From NCBI GenBank assembly GCA_019693395.1, contig JAAMXP010006499.1, forward strand, positions 1 through 17,814: DNA of 17,814 nt, written 5' to 3'. Source of the DNA: Ettlia oleoabundans (lineage: Eukaryota; Chlorophyta; Chlorophyceae; Chlamydomonadales). The notes below the pieces were generated by a model that was given only the letters and a program-made list of their open reading frames with translations, did no database searches and was not told the origin of the DNA. A program made the translations under genes and the position numbers. The first letter of the stretch is position 1. The number at the start of each line of letters is the position of its first letter. Below are positions 1-9,834 of the stretch, piece by piece.

Positions 1-23
1 CTGTCAATCCATCCATTACCCAC

Positions 24-972
24 CTCAGGAACAACATACCGCTCAAATCCCGCCTCCTCCTCGTCCTCTGCTGTTACTAGCTCATCGCCAGGCATTGCTG
101 CCACCCGCCGCACCATTGTATTCTGCAGCCGCTCCCCAGCATCCTCAGCTGCTGCCGCTGCCGCTGCCGCGCCCGGCGGCATGCCTAGTGTGCCCGCCAT
201 GCCGCCGCCTGCTGATGCCGCTGCTGCCACAGTGTATGGCGAGGTGAAGGCCACCACATCTCCAGTGAACACAGTGCGCTCCGAGGGGCGCGGCAGCAGG
301 CGTACAAGCAGGCGTTCCACGGTGTCTGGCTGGCTGCACACGGTAGTGAGCGGAGTCCGGAGGGGGAAAGCTTTATGTGAAAGGAGGCAGACAACCATGC
401 AGGGAGACAGATCGCGTATATGCCTACTGATATCCAATAAAACAGTGCCAAACGCTTCTGCAGGAGAGTACGCAATCCATGCACAGCCTTGCCGGCTGTC
501 TGTGCTGTTCACCCACGCTATTCCTCCCACGTTATCCATGGGATTCTGCAGCCATCACGCACCTGGTAGCCTTTGGGTTGAGGGTGGGAGCCATTGCGGC
601 ACCCGTAATGAGCATCACGCTTGTTAGCTGCTTGCGATATGCTTCTACTCCACTGCAACCAGGAAAAGCGGCCAAGAGGCAGCAGCGTAGGCAGCGGGTT
701 GACGGCTGCGAAGCCCACTTGAGCTGAGTGGCGGCGGCAGCGGCGGTGGCGGCAGAACTGGCGGCGGCTTCCATCCAGTGCGGCAGGCGGGAGGGCTGCG
801 GCGTTCGGCCCGGCCAACCTCTCCCGCAACCCTGCATCAAATCGTGCGCCACTCACCGCTGCAGGGCCTCAGGGAGAGAGGCCGTCGCGGAGGACAGCGC
901 GGCAGCCGCTTCCTGCGCCCCCTGCACCAGCTTGAGTCCCATATAGCGCATGGAGGGGGCACGTTGCGCCAT
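24..972 (-). CDS. S26 signal peptidase-like protein (IMP-like), probably catalytically inactive; 3' end outside window
   Basis: Three exons are visible: 857-972 (ATG at 972-970), 563-652 and 24-333. Donors are CG|GTGAGT, AG|GTGCGT and GAG|GTGGGT, and phases match throughout. The product carries S26 landmarks: TGAAMAPTLNP (exon 2, the family's G-x-S-M-x-P-T box), VFTGDVVAFTSP (exon 3) and VRRVAAMPGDE followed by YVVPE. The C-terminal GDN-type box must lie beyond the left edge. In active S26 peptidases the residue before Met in the first box is the nucleophilic Ser, and a Lys precedes the Arg in the second; here they are Ala (GCA) and Arg (CGG). From memory, a plant subfamily of IMP-like proteins shows the same VRR pattern and lacks the Ser, so this looks like a conserved non-proteolytic homologue, perhaps organellar. 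Exon 3 also carries an Ala/Gly-rich insertion. The frame stays open upstream to 1071 without another ATG, so a further 5' exon is possible. Confidence 0.75.
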
Positions 973-1282
973 GACTGTGGCGAAAAAATGTCTGTGAGGT
1001 GCCGGAAGGAAGTCGAATGCCGGCTGTAAGTCGGCAATGAGTTCCACAGTGCTGGCAATGCTCGCAGGCGATTAATCACTGGGACGGTCGCGCATCAGCG
1101 AGAGTTGCGCATCCTGCTGCGTGCTATGACCTGGCTGCAGTCTGCCATGCCGCAGTCAAAGCTTCTCGGCATGCAGCCCACATAGACTGTGATCGCTCTT
1201 AGATTAGCAGCTATACACTGTGCTACTCAAGCTGCACACCACGCTCACAACCCTCACCCCCCTTCGAGCTGACCCTAACAGC
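973..1282. promoter_or_regulatory. Divergent intergenic region, candidate shared promoter
   Basis: About 310 bases separate the proposed starts of the minus-strand peptidase-like gene and the plus-strand DUF1232 gene, so both promoters and 5' UTRs must fit here unless an unseen 5' exon exists. A CTATACAC stretch at 1211-1218 is the only weak TATA-like sequence seen. No gene is supported inside. Confidence 0.4.
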
Positions 1283-3418
1283 ATGACAAGCGCAGCAACC
1301 ACTCAGGAGGATGGCCTGACAGCGTTATATGGCGGCGTTGGGAATAACGGCGCCCTGCCGCAGTCTACAGACGCGCCCTCACCGCTGCCCTCCGCAATGC
1401 TGCCGAGTCTGGCAGGCGAGAAGCGGGAGCAGCAGCAGCAGGCCAAGAAGGTCGGCTGGTGGGCATGGCTCAAGGGTTCCGTCAAGAAGTTGAAGCGGGA
1501 GGTGCTGGCTCTGCACTACGCCACCCAGGTGCGGCACTGGCGTCTTGTTGGGTGCTGCGGCATGCGAGTGCACTCTTTTCTGTTACAGCACTTGCATTGA
1601 TCAGCAGATCGGCTTGTGCATGACGTGCGAACTGCCAGGAAGGGTAGTCTGTTAAATATGGGCAGATGGTTCTCGAGACACGGGGTAATATGCGCCGGCG
1701 ACATGATTCCATTCCCATCCATACTTGCCTTGTTCCCGTGCTAGAGTACGCTCTGCAAGTCATGGGAGTGTTGCAGGGTGCTGCATCAATAGAAGCATCG
1801 ACTGGTGCATGCCTCACCCTAGCTTGTTTTACAGTATGCATGCATTCTCTCACGTTCATCGACGGTTCACGATCATCACTCGCTCATAGCTATCATGGAC
1901 TCGTGATCGCTTTTTTACATCATCAAGCCAAGGGGCGTATCTGCATGGCTGCACTGGGATGCGCTGGGCAGCCCCACATCAAAGGGGAGCAACTGCGACA
2001 CGAATGTCGCATGCCATGAACCCACGGGCTAACACCAGCGCATCCACAACCCACACACACCGGCCTCACTTCTGCACGCAGGACAAGCGACTGGGCTCCC
2101 TGCCCCGCGCCACAGCTGTCCTTGCCCTGGCCTATGCCCTATCCCCCATGGACCTCATGCCGGATTTTATCCCTATCCTGGGAATTATTGACGATGTGCT
2201 GATACTGGGAAATAAGCAAAGCACCGGGCTACTCTGCAATGTTAATACGATCAAAAAGATGTACTATACAACTGGTCAGGGGGGTGAAGATGTCGAACAG
2301 GCCCCAGGCTGGTTGCGGTCGTTGGGACATGCTTAGTGTCAGGCGTGAGCTTCGGCTCCCGGCGCCGCTGCGTCTGGTCTTTGGCTGCTGGGTGTCTGGC
2401 AGTACTTACGTCATTCTCTTGCACCCTCTGCTGCAGCGCTGCTCTACTTTGCGGTGCGGCTGGTGCCCGAAGACGTCATGCATGACGCCCGCCTGCGTGC
2501 CCAGGTATGCTGCTAGAGGGCAAAAGGTGTGCTGCGATGGTGTGCTGTTAGCAAACAGGGGAACCAATGGCGGTGGGCAGCACAGCGTTTTTGCAGCAGG
2601 CAGAACAGCATTGGAATGCACCATATTGGTTGCTGGGAGTGACCTCTGCTGGAACCAGGTGGCTTAGCATTTATTTCATACTGTTGCTCTTCTGCCAGTC
2701 TGTGTGCCTGCCTGCCTGCCTGCCTGCCCACCTGCTGCCCGCTTGACTGCAGGCGCCATATCAACCTTAGTCAAAGATCCCATGTTCTGCCTGCCTGCAG
2801 CACGAGCCTCTGCGCTTGCGGAAGAACTGGGGCATGGCGCTGTTGTTCTTCTTGATGTGGGACACCTTGTTGCTGGCGCTGGTGTGGTGGGTCTGCGGTA
2901 TTATGGGGCAGTCACACCCGCAGATCAGCCCTTACAAGGTGTGTGGTGGTGCTGGGGAGCTCTTTGCCGGGCTGAAGGCTGCTAGCATCCACAGATGGGA
3001 TCGCACCAGGTCGGCTGCCCTTCTTATTGATACCTATTGCCCTTGTTGGGTACTTTCCGTCTTCCGTCTGCATGCTCCCTGCCTGCACCGCCGACTCATT
3101 GCCTGGTGGCAGCACTGCCCCAGCAGCTCGTGATACTCGGTTGCAGGCCAGCTAGGTTGCTATCGCTCCTTTCTATGCATCCTAAGGGCCCTAGCCCTAT
3201 CTGACTTCCTTGATTCTCAACTGCCACCGATGCAGATGTTGATTGTCGTGGGGTGTGGCGTGGTGGCAGTCGCTGCTGAGCTGGCATGGGGGGTGAAGCA
3301 GTGGCGCAAGGAGGCTCGCTTGCAGGCGGCTTTGACTGCTGCGGGCACGCACCCAGAGCTTCAAGAGGCGCTGCTGCGTGGTGGCAGCGAGGCAATACAG
3401 GCCTACCTGGAACCCTGA
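1283..3418 (+). CDS. DUF1232 (YkvA-like) family membrane protein, five exons
   Basis: Exons are 1283-1528, 2082-2208 (donor uncertain), 2437-2504, 2801-2938 and 3236-3418 (stop TGA), giving about 253 residues. Residues 1-60 are polar and low-complexity with a Gln run; a basic stretch (KGSVKKLKREVLALHYATQ) then leads into the DUF1232 core in exon 2, with ALSPMDLMPDFIPILG and IIDDVLIL matching the family's LSPxDLxPDFIPxLGxxDD signature. Exon 3 continues with LLYFAVRLVPEDV. Exons 4 and 5 add two hydrophobic segments (WGMALLFFLMWDTLLLALVW near residues 157-176 and LIVVGCGVVAVAAELAWG near 195-212), so the C-terminus is membrane-anchored. The family's biochemical role is unknown. Exon 2 lacks a GT where phase and homology predict it: splicing after 2208 would use GAAATAAG. 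GT donors of matching phase at 2275 or 2284 would add about 22-25 AT-rich-coded residues. Other junctions are canonical (CAG|GTGCGG, CAG|GTATGC, AAG|GTGTGT). The ATG at 1283 is the first in frame. Confidence 0.82.
2706..2728 (+). repeat. GCCT tetranucleotide repeat in DUF1232 gene intron 3
   Basis: Five and three-quarter copies of GCCT lie about 70 bases upstream of the exon 4 acceptor (2800). In transcript sense it forms a pyrimidine-rich CCTG tract, the same sense motif as the longer repeat in the transporter gene at 13451-13508. Confidence 0.85.
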
Positions 3419-4668
3419 ATCATTTATGTGGGGCACTGTACTGCCTTACTCGCTATAAATGAAACCTGCACTTTGCTCCCTTCAATTATGCACGCTCTCT
3501 TCCCGCACTGTCATCCCACCTCCACCCCCTAGTGTTGGTTCCCTACGGGGTCTACATCTATCGCTTATCGCTAATCGACCATGTCAAGTTGCTGGCTTCC
3601 TCCTTGCCTTACACTGTCCCCTGCTTTCAATGCTCCCTGAGCCACACTCTCACACCCCATTCACTAACCACTAGCAGTACCGGTAAAACATTATCTGAGC
3701 TTTTCAGTCGGTAATGTTTCTGTATGCCTTCCAATCCACACTGATCTCGCCCTATAACCCTGTTCCGGCTCAACTACTTATGTCATACTGCAACAAGTCG
3801 TACAATTAGGTTGCATCGAAGGTTGTTACATCAGCTGTAGGTGGTGTGGTGAGTCAAATGAGTGGCGAAGGTGTGCGTTGGCTTCATGCCTCAGACACTG
3901 CAACAATGCAACATGAAAGGGGTGGTCCCAGGCATGCGGGGGCAGCATGGGGCATGCCCAATTTGTAAGAAACAAACGTGCAGGGCCTAGTATCAAACAA
4001 CACCGTAGCGGAGGTGGCCGAACTACTATACACTGATTGCCCTGCAGTAGAAGTGCACAAGAGGACAGAAAACCAGGGCCGGGCAATCTACAGCTGGGTT
4101 TTGGTGTGCTTTGCCTGGCAAGGCAAATCTGAGATGCCGAGCAGCAGTGGTCGAATGGAAATGGCATCATGCAAACAGGAAACGAATATGCAAGATCCAA
4201 CTAGTGGTGAGAGGAGTTGGCAAGCTAGTGGACACATGCCAGGGGCTCTAGGAGAATACCACCCAACAAATGACAGGTGTAGGAAAGAACTCAGCACGAA
4301 CCCAAGATGGGGTGTTGAAAAAAAAGATGGATCACACACGCAAATTAGGTGGCAAGGAAGAAGTTGGTCAAGATGCAAGGGTGGGCAGCCAAGTGTGAAG
4401 GCAAAGCAAGATGGGTGTCATGCAGCAAATCGGGTGTGGAACAGCGGTTGGTATGTATTGCATTGCATCAATCAACAGTCACATCGCATCGCAAGGGGGG
4501 GAGCTAGAGGAGAACGTGCCAGGCAGGTCTGTTGCGGGATCGTTCATTTTTGCATTTCAAATGAATACGGCTTACCAACCATTCTTCTGGCGCGAGATGG
4601 CTTAGAAGCAAGGAACCAATGGCAATGGAACAGCACTTCCAAGCGCCGGGCCCAGCATGTTGGCACAC
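3419..4668. other. Convergent 3' region between the DUF1232 gene and YGGT copy 1
   Basis: This 1.25-kb stretch separates two stop codons that face each other. The only TGTAA after the DUF1232 stop is at 3964-3968, and the only TGTAA on the minus strand after the YGGT stop is at 3830-3826. If both are used, the two 3' UTRs are about 550 and 840 bases and overlap by some 140 bases. A long plus-strand open frame at 3978-4676 has no family resemblance and overlaps the last YGGT exon antisense; I do not treat it as a gene. Confidence 0.4.
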
Positions 4669-6524
4669 TCAGATGAGCAGGAAGTAGCGGAAAACGACAA
4701 ACACCCACATGGGCAGCAGCTGCATGTGCTGGAAGTAAATCAGATACTGCAGCAGCAAGGGGGAGGGAAGAGTACAAGGGCAGAAGGTAAGAGCACGCAC
4801 ATTGTAGGCTATTCTAACATGCGTGCACAAGCGCGGTCCCTTTGCCTCTGTGCATGCCTTGCTGGCGAACAGGCAAAATACCGGAACGGCGCCTTTGTGG
4901 AATGGACTACATCACTGAACACCCTTGGCAATCAAACCTCCGTCAATCAACACCCATCAGTTTAAGAGGTACAGTCGTCAGACCTGCTTGTTTCTTACTA
5001 ACCTGAAGGTACGCCAGCATGCTGAGATCGGGCACCTGATCCACAAGCACCCCATCGTGCCCAAGCAGCACCGTCAGCACAGCTGCAACACACAGAAGAG
5101 GGCCAGGTGGGTGAGACATGGCCGCCTGCGCCAGCCTGCCGGCGAAACAGACGAAGCCAAAGCGGTTTGGGGCATCCCTTTTGCAAAATATGTCAACCTC
5201 CAGGCAAACAACCTTGTCACTCAGATGGGTGAGTTTCATCAATGGCAGGGCAGGGAAGGGCAGGGTGTGGGCCCCTAGACACCCCTTCATGCCATGTGCA
5301 CTGCTACAAGGGCGGCCTGCAAGCCCCTTGTCAGCAGCACCTACCTGACAGCACAGCTAGCAGCGCCATGGCTCCATAGTTGAGATCCCCCTGCTCCGTC
5401 TGCGGTAGCAGCAAAAGAGGGTGATAGCGCTCAATACCACAGCAGAAGCAGAGAGTGCATCGTCAACCATGTGATGGTGGACGAGACCTGTTGTTGAAAT
5501 TCGTGCTACACAGCATATGACAGTAGTACGCGGATGAAAAGCAAGCCATCAGGGTAAGCGTGCCATGCTGCCAAACCCTGGCTGATTATCTCCGGAGAGT
5601 TGTAAAAAGCTTTACAAAGTTTACAATCAATGAGCCAGCCAGCAGCCAGGCAGCGTTATATGAGAAAATTACGCACATAGAACTTTGAAAGGCCAGTTCA
5701 GACTTCATCTCACCTGCCGGAAGATCCCTTTTGTGATGGGGTCTAGGACAGGATCAACCACAGTCACCGCCCGCAGCAGCAAGGTGCGTGGGCTCTTTCT
5801 GGCTCGCTTCTCAAGGCCAGGGAAGCTGCAGCGGAAAGCAGGAGGGAGGGAGGACCAATGAAATCTGTCCAACGCGGGCGGTTGGTGTAGTTCCCATAGC
5901 ACAGCGCAACACGTCTCACGCAACTGTTGACTTTTGTGAGGGCCAGGGTTCGCAGCGAGCAAAAGCGGGCACAGCTTCCTGCCACAAGCATTAGAATTGC
6001 TATATTAGACGGCAGCAGCTCACAATGAGAGCAGGAAGCGGGAGGTGAAGAGCAGGGTGGTGACTACACTGGTGGTGCCCAGCCCAAGGCATGTCCAGTA
6101 CATGGCACCAGAGTTGGCGGCATGGCCTGTAGCTGCTGATGCCGCCGCTGGGTCGGCCAGCGGTAGTAGCACCACAAGCGAGGCAGCCAGCGCTGCGGCA
6201 CCCCTGCTGCCAATGGGGCTGGAGGAGCTCGGGGTGGGCTCTGGCTGCTGTTGCCGAAGGCTGCTGGGTTGCGGCTGGCTGCTGGGCCTGCTGAGCTCGG
6301 GCTGAGGCGGCAGCAGCGGCGCCCTGCAGGCGGCAGGGGCGGCGGCTGTGAGGTCAAAGCCCTCGGGCACTTGTGACGGCGGTCCAATGGCATGACGCTC
6401 GTCATGTTGCCCAAGCTCACCTCAAGCGCGCTTTGACCGGCAGCGAGTGGCAGCGCGCCCGCGCAGTTGAATGGGTGCAGGGACGCTGGAGCGCCGTTCG
6501 TTCTGGGAATCCGGCTAGCAGCAT
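4669..6524 (-). CDS. YGGT (YlmG/CCB3-like) plastid membrane protein, copy 1
   Basis: Six exons in transcript order: 6421-6524, 6024-6323, 5714-5825, 5345-5399, 5003-5082 and 4669-4746, 242 residues in total. The N-terminus (MLLAGFPERTALQRPC..., rich in Arg, Ser, Thr and Ala) looks like a plastid transit peptide. A Pro/Gln/Ser-rich linker and a hydrophobic stretch ending in an AxA-like site (residues around 90-110, ...LADPAAASA) follow. The domain contains TSRFLLSFFPG (residues 127-137; the family's RxxLSWFP box), VVDPVLDPITKGIF near 157-170, GDLNYGAMALLAVLS near 176-190 (position of the D-x-S segment) and a C-terminal hydrophobic stretch, YLIYFQHMQLLPMWVFVVF. YGGT proteins of plastids and cyanobacteria act in membrane protein assembly, such as cytochrome b6f haem attachment (CCB3) and nucleoid/thylakoid organisation; which role applies here is unknown. 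All junctions are GT...AG and keep phase. The copy at 7799-9533 is its tandem paralogue. Confidence 0.75.
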
Positions 6525-7798
6525 GTTGAACGACAAGGCCGCAATTGAAGGCAGGCGACCAAGCAGGCGAAGGCGAAAACGTCGGGTTCAAGGCTTTCGG
6601 TCGTGTGTAGGTGCAGCCAGGGTTCGCTGGGGTGCTCCAGCAGTCTCACGCTCCGATCAAGCAGTGGGAAGTGTGGACGGGAGGGAGCCGGCGATGGCTG
6701 CGACGGACAGGGCAAACTCAAATGAGCGACTCCAAGGCTCAGACTTTACGCAACAAAAGTTCATTGGGATGCCCGAGGAGCAGGTCAAATGGCGGAGCGA
6801 GGGGTGGAGAAGGTCGCTGACGCATCCTGGTTTTGAAGTGTGCTACGCAGCTGCTAAGCAGGTGGCAAGAGACGTCAGCACCCGCCCCCAGTTGGTAGTG
6901 GCAGGGACTCCTGCTGTCAACAGGAGACCCTGCTTCAGTTCCTTAGATCTTATTAGAATCATCAGGTTGTGTATGTAACCGTAAGTTGAGTATGCCACGC
7001 AGAGCTGTGCCTCGCTTTGACGATCAACGCAGCACAGGGCACCATGTACCCTTTGCTGCGAAAGGCCCAACGCATGCTCCCCAGAAAGTGTCAGGCAGCC
7101 TCCTTGATTTATTTCCATTTCCAAGAATTCTGAGGGTAGAGTGTAATGGGGAGCACGGCTGTATGCCTGCAGCGATTTTCGAGTGTCACACTGTTGACGG
7201 GAACAAGGGAGCATAGCTCCTGGCACTTTACAGCGGGGGTGAAGAGCAATAAGCGACGCCTGTTAACCAGCGGCTATGCAGCGGTATCACCAGACTTTGC
7301 CATAGTAAAAACGTTGAAAAATGTCAAGACATCCTCAACAAACAACCCTGCATGCCTAAAGAGGCGTGCGGACAAGGGAATGGAGGAACGCAGCCAATCT
7401 GAGGGCTGGCTGATAAAATCAGCGTTCAGCGCTTTGCACATAAGATCGACAGCTGGTGCAGCATGGCTCATTCGTGAAGCGGGTGACAGCTTAGTACATG
7501 AGGATTTTGAGAAAAATTGATGTGATGATTGGAAAGTGCCACAACAGCACGCCCATGAAAGCAAGCAGGGCAAACAAGGTTCCCAGAGGCACACTTTTGC
7601 ACTGGCGGAGTGCCATTGTACATATGCAGGTGGGCATACAGGTAGCTTGGCAAGTGCCACATGCAAGAATGGACTCAAACACGTCGAACTTACAACACCA
7701 GCCAACAAACAGGCCAAGCTGCGCTGCTATTACTGCTCTGAAGACGCCAGCCGGTGCAGCCGCAGCGGGTAAATATTATACAAGGTGTTTGTTCCAGC
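6525..7798. other. Spacer between the tandem YGGT copies
   Basis: Both flanking genes are on the minus strand, so this 1.27-kb stretch must hold the 3' UTR of copy 2 and the promoter and 5' UTR of copy 1. I saw no exon with family resemblance on either strand. Open frames here, such as 6373-6978 on the plus strand, are antisense to exon 1 of copy 1 or have no support. Confidence 0.5.
7690..7694 (-). terminator. Putative TGTAA polyadenylation signal of YGGT copy 2
   Basis: Read on the minus strand this is TGTAA, about 105 bases after the TGA stop of copy 2, a usual spacing for the chlorophycean poly(A) signal. Confidence 0.55.
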
Positions 7799-9533
7799 TC
7801 ACAGCACGCGGCCCCAGCGCAGCACCACCAGCACCCAGATGGGTAGCAGCCAGCCGTGCTGGAAGATGATGAGGTACTGCAGACAGATAGAAAAAGAACA
7901 AGGCATTTAAAGGGGATGCGGTGTTGTGGGAGGCAAGGAACATGACAGGGGGGATTGCACACGATAAGGCTTGAAAGTGATCAGGTCCTGTGGGAGGTAG
8001 TAGCCGCATTGAAGGTGAAGCGGCAAGGGCTGCGGCGATGGAGGCGCAAACCACCCCTGCACGGGGTGGCACAGTCACAACGCATATCCGCAAACACGCA
8101 TGTGCAGGGCCCTGCAAACAAACCTTCCCCATGAGTTGGGTGCCAATTGTCCTTCCCACCTAGTTGCTTGCCTCCTTACGGCACCACGTTCCCAAACGCA
8201 GCACTCCCACCTGTAAAGCATCCCGGAGCCCAAAGTCGGGGATGAAGGGCAGCATGACACCATCCTTGCCCACCAAGCACTCGAGGAGGCTGCAAACAGA
8301 CGCCAACAGTGCAACAGCCGCATAGTCAAGGTCGCCCTCCTCCTGCAATACAGCAGGATATCAGTACAGGAGTACATGAAGAATGAAACCCAGGCGAATG
8401 TGGCCAAAAAACATGCTTCAAGTAAATTCAAGTAAAAACAGCTCATCCTCGTTCTGCAACACATCGGAACCGACAACAAATTGCACTACATTATACCCAT
8501 GACATGCACGCACCGTCTGCCCAAAGAAGCGGCGGCGCATGGGCTGTAGCAGCGGGTCGAACAAGGTGATGGCCACCCAGGGCAGGCGCCAACGTTGCTG
8601 CTCAGCTTCTCGTTCCAAGGAGGGGTAGCTGGAGAGTTGCAGGGGCAGGCAAGGCACATGTATAGGCTGCTACCCGTTGGGTGAAGCTCTCAAAGATGTT
8701 CAACAATCGACAGCAGAAGGTTTGCATGGAGTGTGTGACTTGTGCATACCTGTAGACTTTGCATGTGCACCAAGATGGATTGTGGGTTGGGCTTGCAGGT
8801 GAAGCAGCTTAAACGCCAAAACAGCAGTAGTAGCGACACCGGCATATGTAGCACCCTACCAGCCAGCAGCATGAGCAGAGCGGCATGGACGGGAACACAA
8901 TACCACTCACAATGATACAAGGAAGCGCGAGGTGCATACAAGGGTGACCAGCAGGCTTGCGGCGCCAGCTGCCGTGCAGCCCCAGCACACCGTCTGCCAG
9001 CTCTGGTGCTGTTGCAAGCTGTGGGGCACTAGCATGGCGATCAGAGAGGAGGCTGAGGCGGAGTTGGGCAGTGCAAGCGGCGCCACTGTGATTGCTGCTG
9101 CCACAGCCGCCACCGAAGCAAGGCTTAAGCCGATGCCATGCCTTTCTGCGGTCTTGGGCTGCTGGGCTGCTGTCTCTAGGCTGCTAGGCTGCAGTGGGTC
9201 CTCCTGCGTGGACGTTGGCTTTGTCGAGAGCTGTTGATCTGTTGGCCTGCACCCGGCAGCACGGTTGTGGTTGTTCATGTGTAGGTGTATCAAGAGCACA
9301 CAAGTGCGGTGCCGTGGCCGGCAGCAGCGGCGGCGGCGGCAGTGCAACAATTGCGGGGCGTGCTCTAAACCTCCTCACCGTCTGCTGCTGCATGGGTGAG
9401 CTGCTAGCAGCCGCGCAGCTATGGCCTTGCGCTGCAGTTTTGAGTTTCGGGCAAGGGAGCAGCCAGCTATCCGCTGGTTCTGGTACGTTACAGCCGCTGC
9501 TGTGCGCACAGAAAACAGTAGTTTGGACGCCAT
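7799..9533 (-). CDS. YGGT (YlmG/CCB3-like) plastid membrane protein, copy 2
   Basis: Five exons: 9379-9533, 8911-9246, 8514-8628, 8211-8342 and 7799-7876, giving 271 residues. The start MASKLLFSVRTAAAVTYQNQ is a textbook-like plastid transit peptide (Met-Ala, Ser/Arg/Ala-rich, few acids). A hydrophobic segment ending in PNSASA follows in exon 2, then SLLVTLVCTSRFLVSFYP (the RxxLSWFP-like box), LFDPLLQPMRRRFF, GDLDYAAVALLASVCSLLE and a C-terminal YLIIFQHGWLLPIWVLVVLR. It aligns along its whole length with copy 1 (for example TSRFLVSFYPSLE against TSRFLLSFFPGLE, and YLIIFQHGWLLPIW against YLIYFQHMQLLPMW), and three introns sit at homologous positions. Copy 1 has one extra intron. In copy 2 the intron after the Gln-Thr codons is one codon later than in copy 1. 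The paralogues are clearly diverged in sequence, so the duplication is not recent. YGGT membership rests on motif spacing; the C-terminal 60 residues go beyond the minimal domain. Confidence 0.78.
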
Positions 9534-9834
9534 GATCACACTGCAAAAAGCTGGTAGCAGAAGGGCCTGCTATTCAGCGAACTGCACTGCAGCGACTCGC
9601 AGCTGGAGTAGCTGCTGCGCTAGATAGGCGCAGTGCAAGATGACGGGTAGCGGAGAGCACAGCCGGCAGCAAAGACAGCCGCAGGAAGCATGTTGGCTGC
9701 CTAGTGCCCCGCTGGCGGCAATGAGCAGCGCCATTGGTCAGGAAGCACAGCCCTGGCTTCTCAGATTTGTTTGGATCTGCAACTGTATCTGTATTTAATT
9801 GCCAGCAGGGCGCAAAAACCTGTCAGGTGCCAAC
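9534..9834. promoter_or_regulatory. Upstream region of YGGT copy 2
   Basis: This stretch precedes the minus-strand ATG at 9533 and should contain its promoter and 5' UTR. A TATTTAAT sequence at 9792-9799 is TATA-like and lies 35 bases before the doubtful plus-strand ATG at 9835. No exon is recognised here. Confidence 0.3.

Noticed and set aside
1..23. A 23-base intron ending with CAG at the very left edge
   Set aside because: Too short for a spliceosomal intron; the true acceptor is probably outside the window.
3978..4676. 232-codon plus-strand open frame
   Set aside because: It starts with a non-ATG codon, has no recognisable domain, lies in the convergent 3' region and overlaps the last exon of YGGT copy 1 antisense.
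6373..6978. 201-codon plus-strand open frame
   Set aside because: It is antisense to exon 1 and the promoter of YGGT copy 1 and has low-complexity composition.
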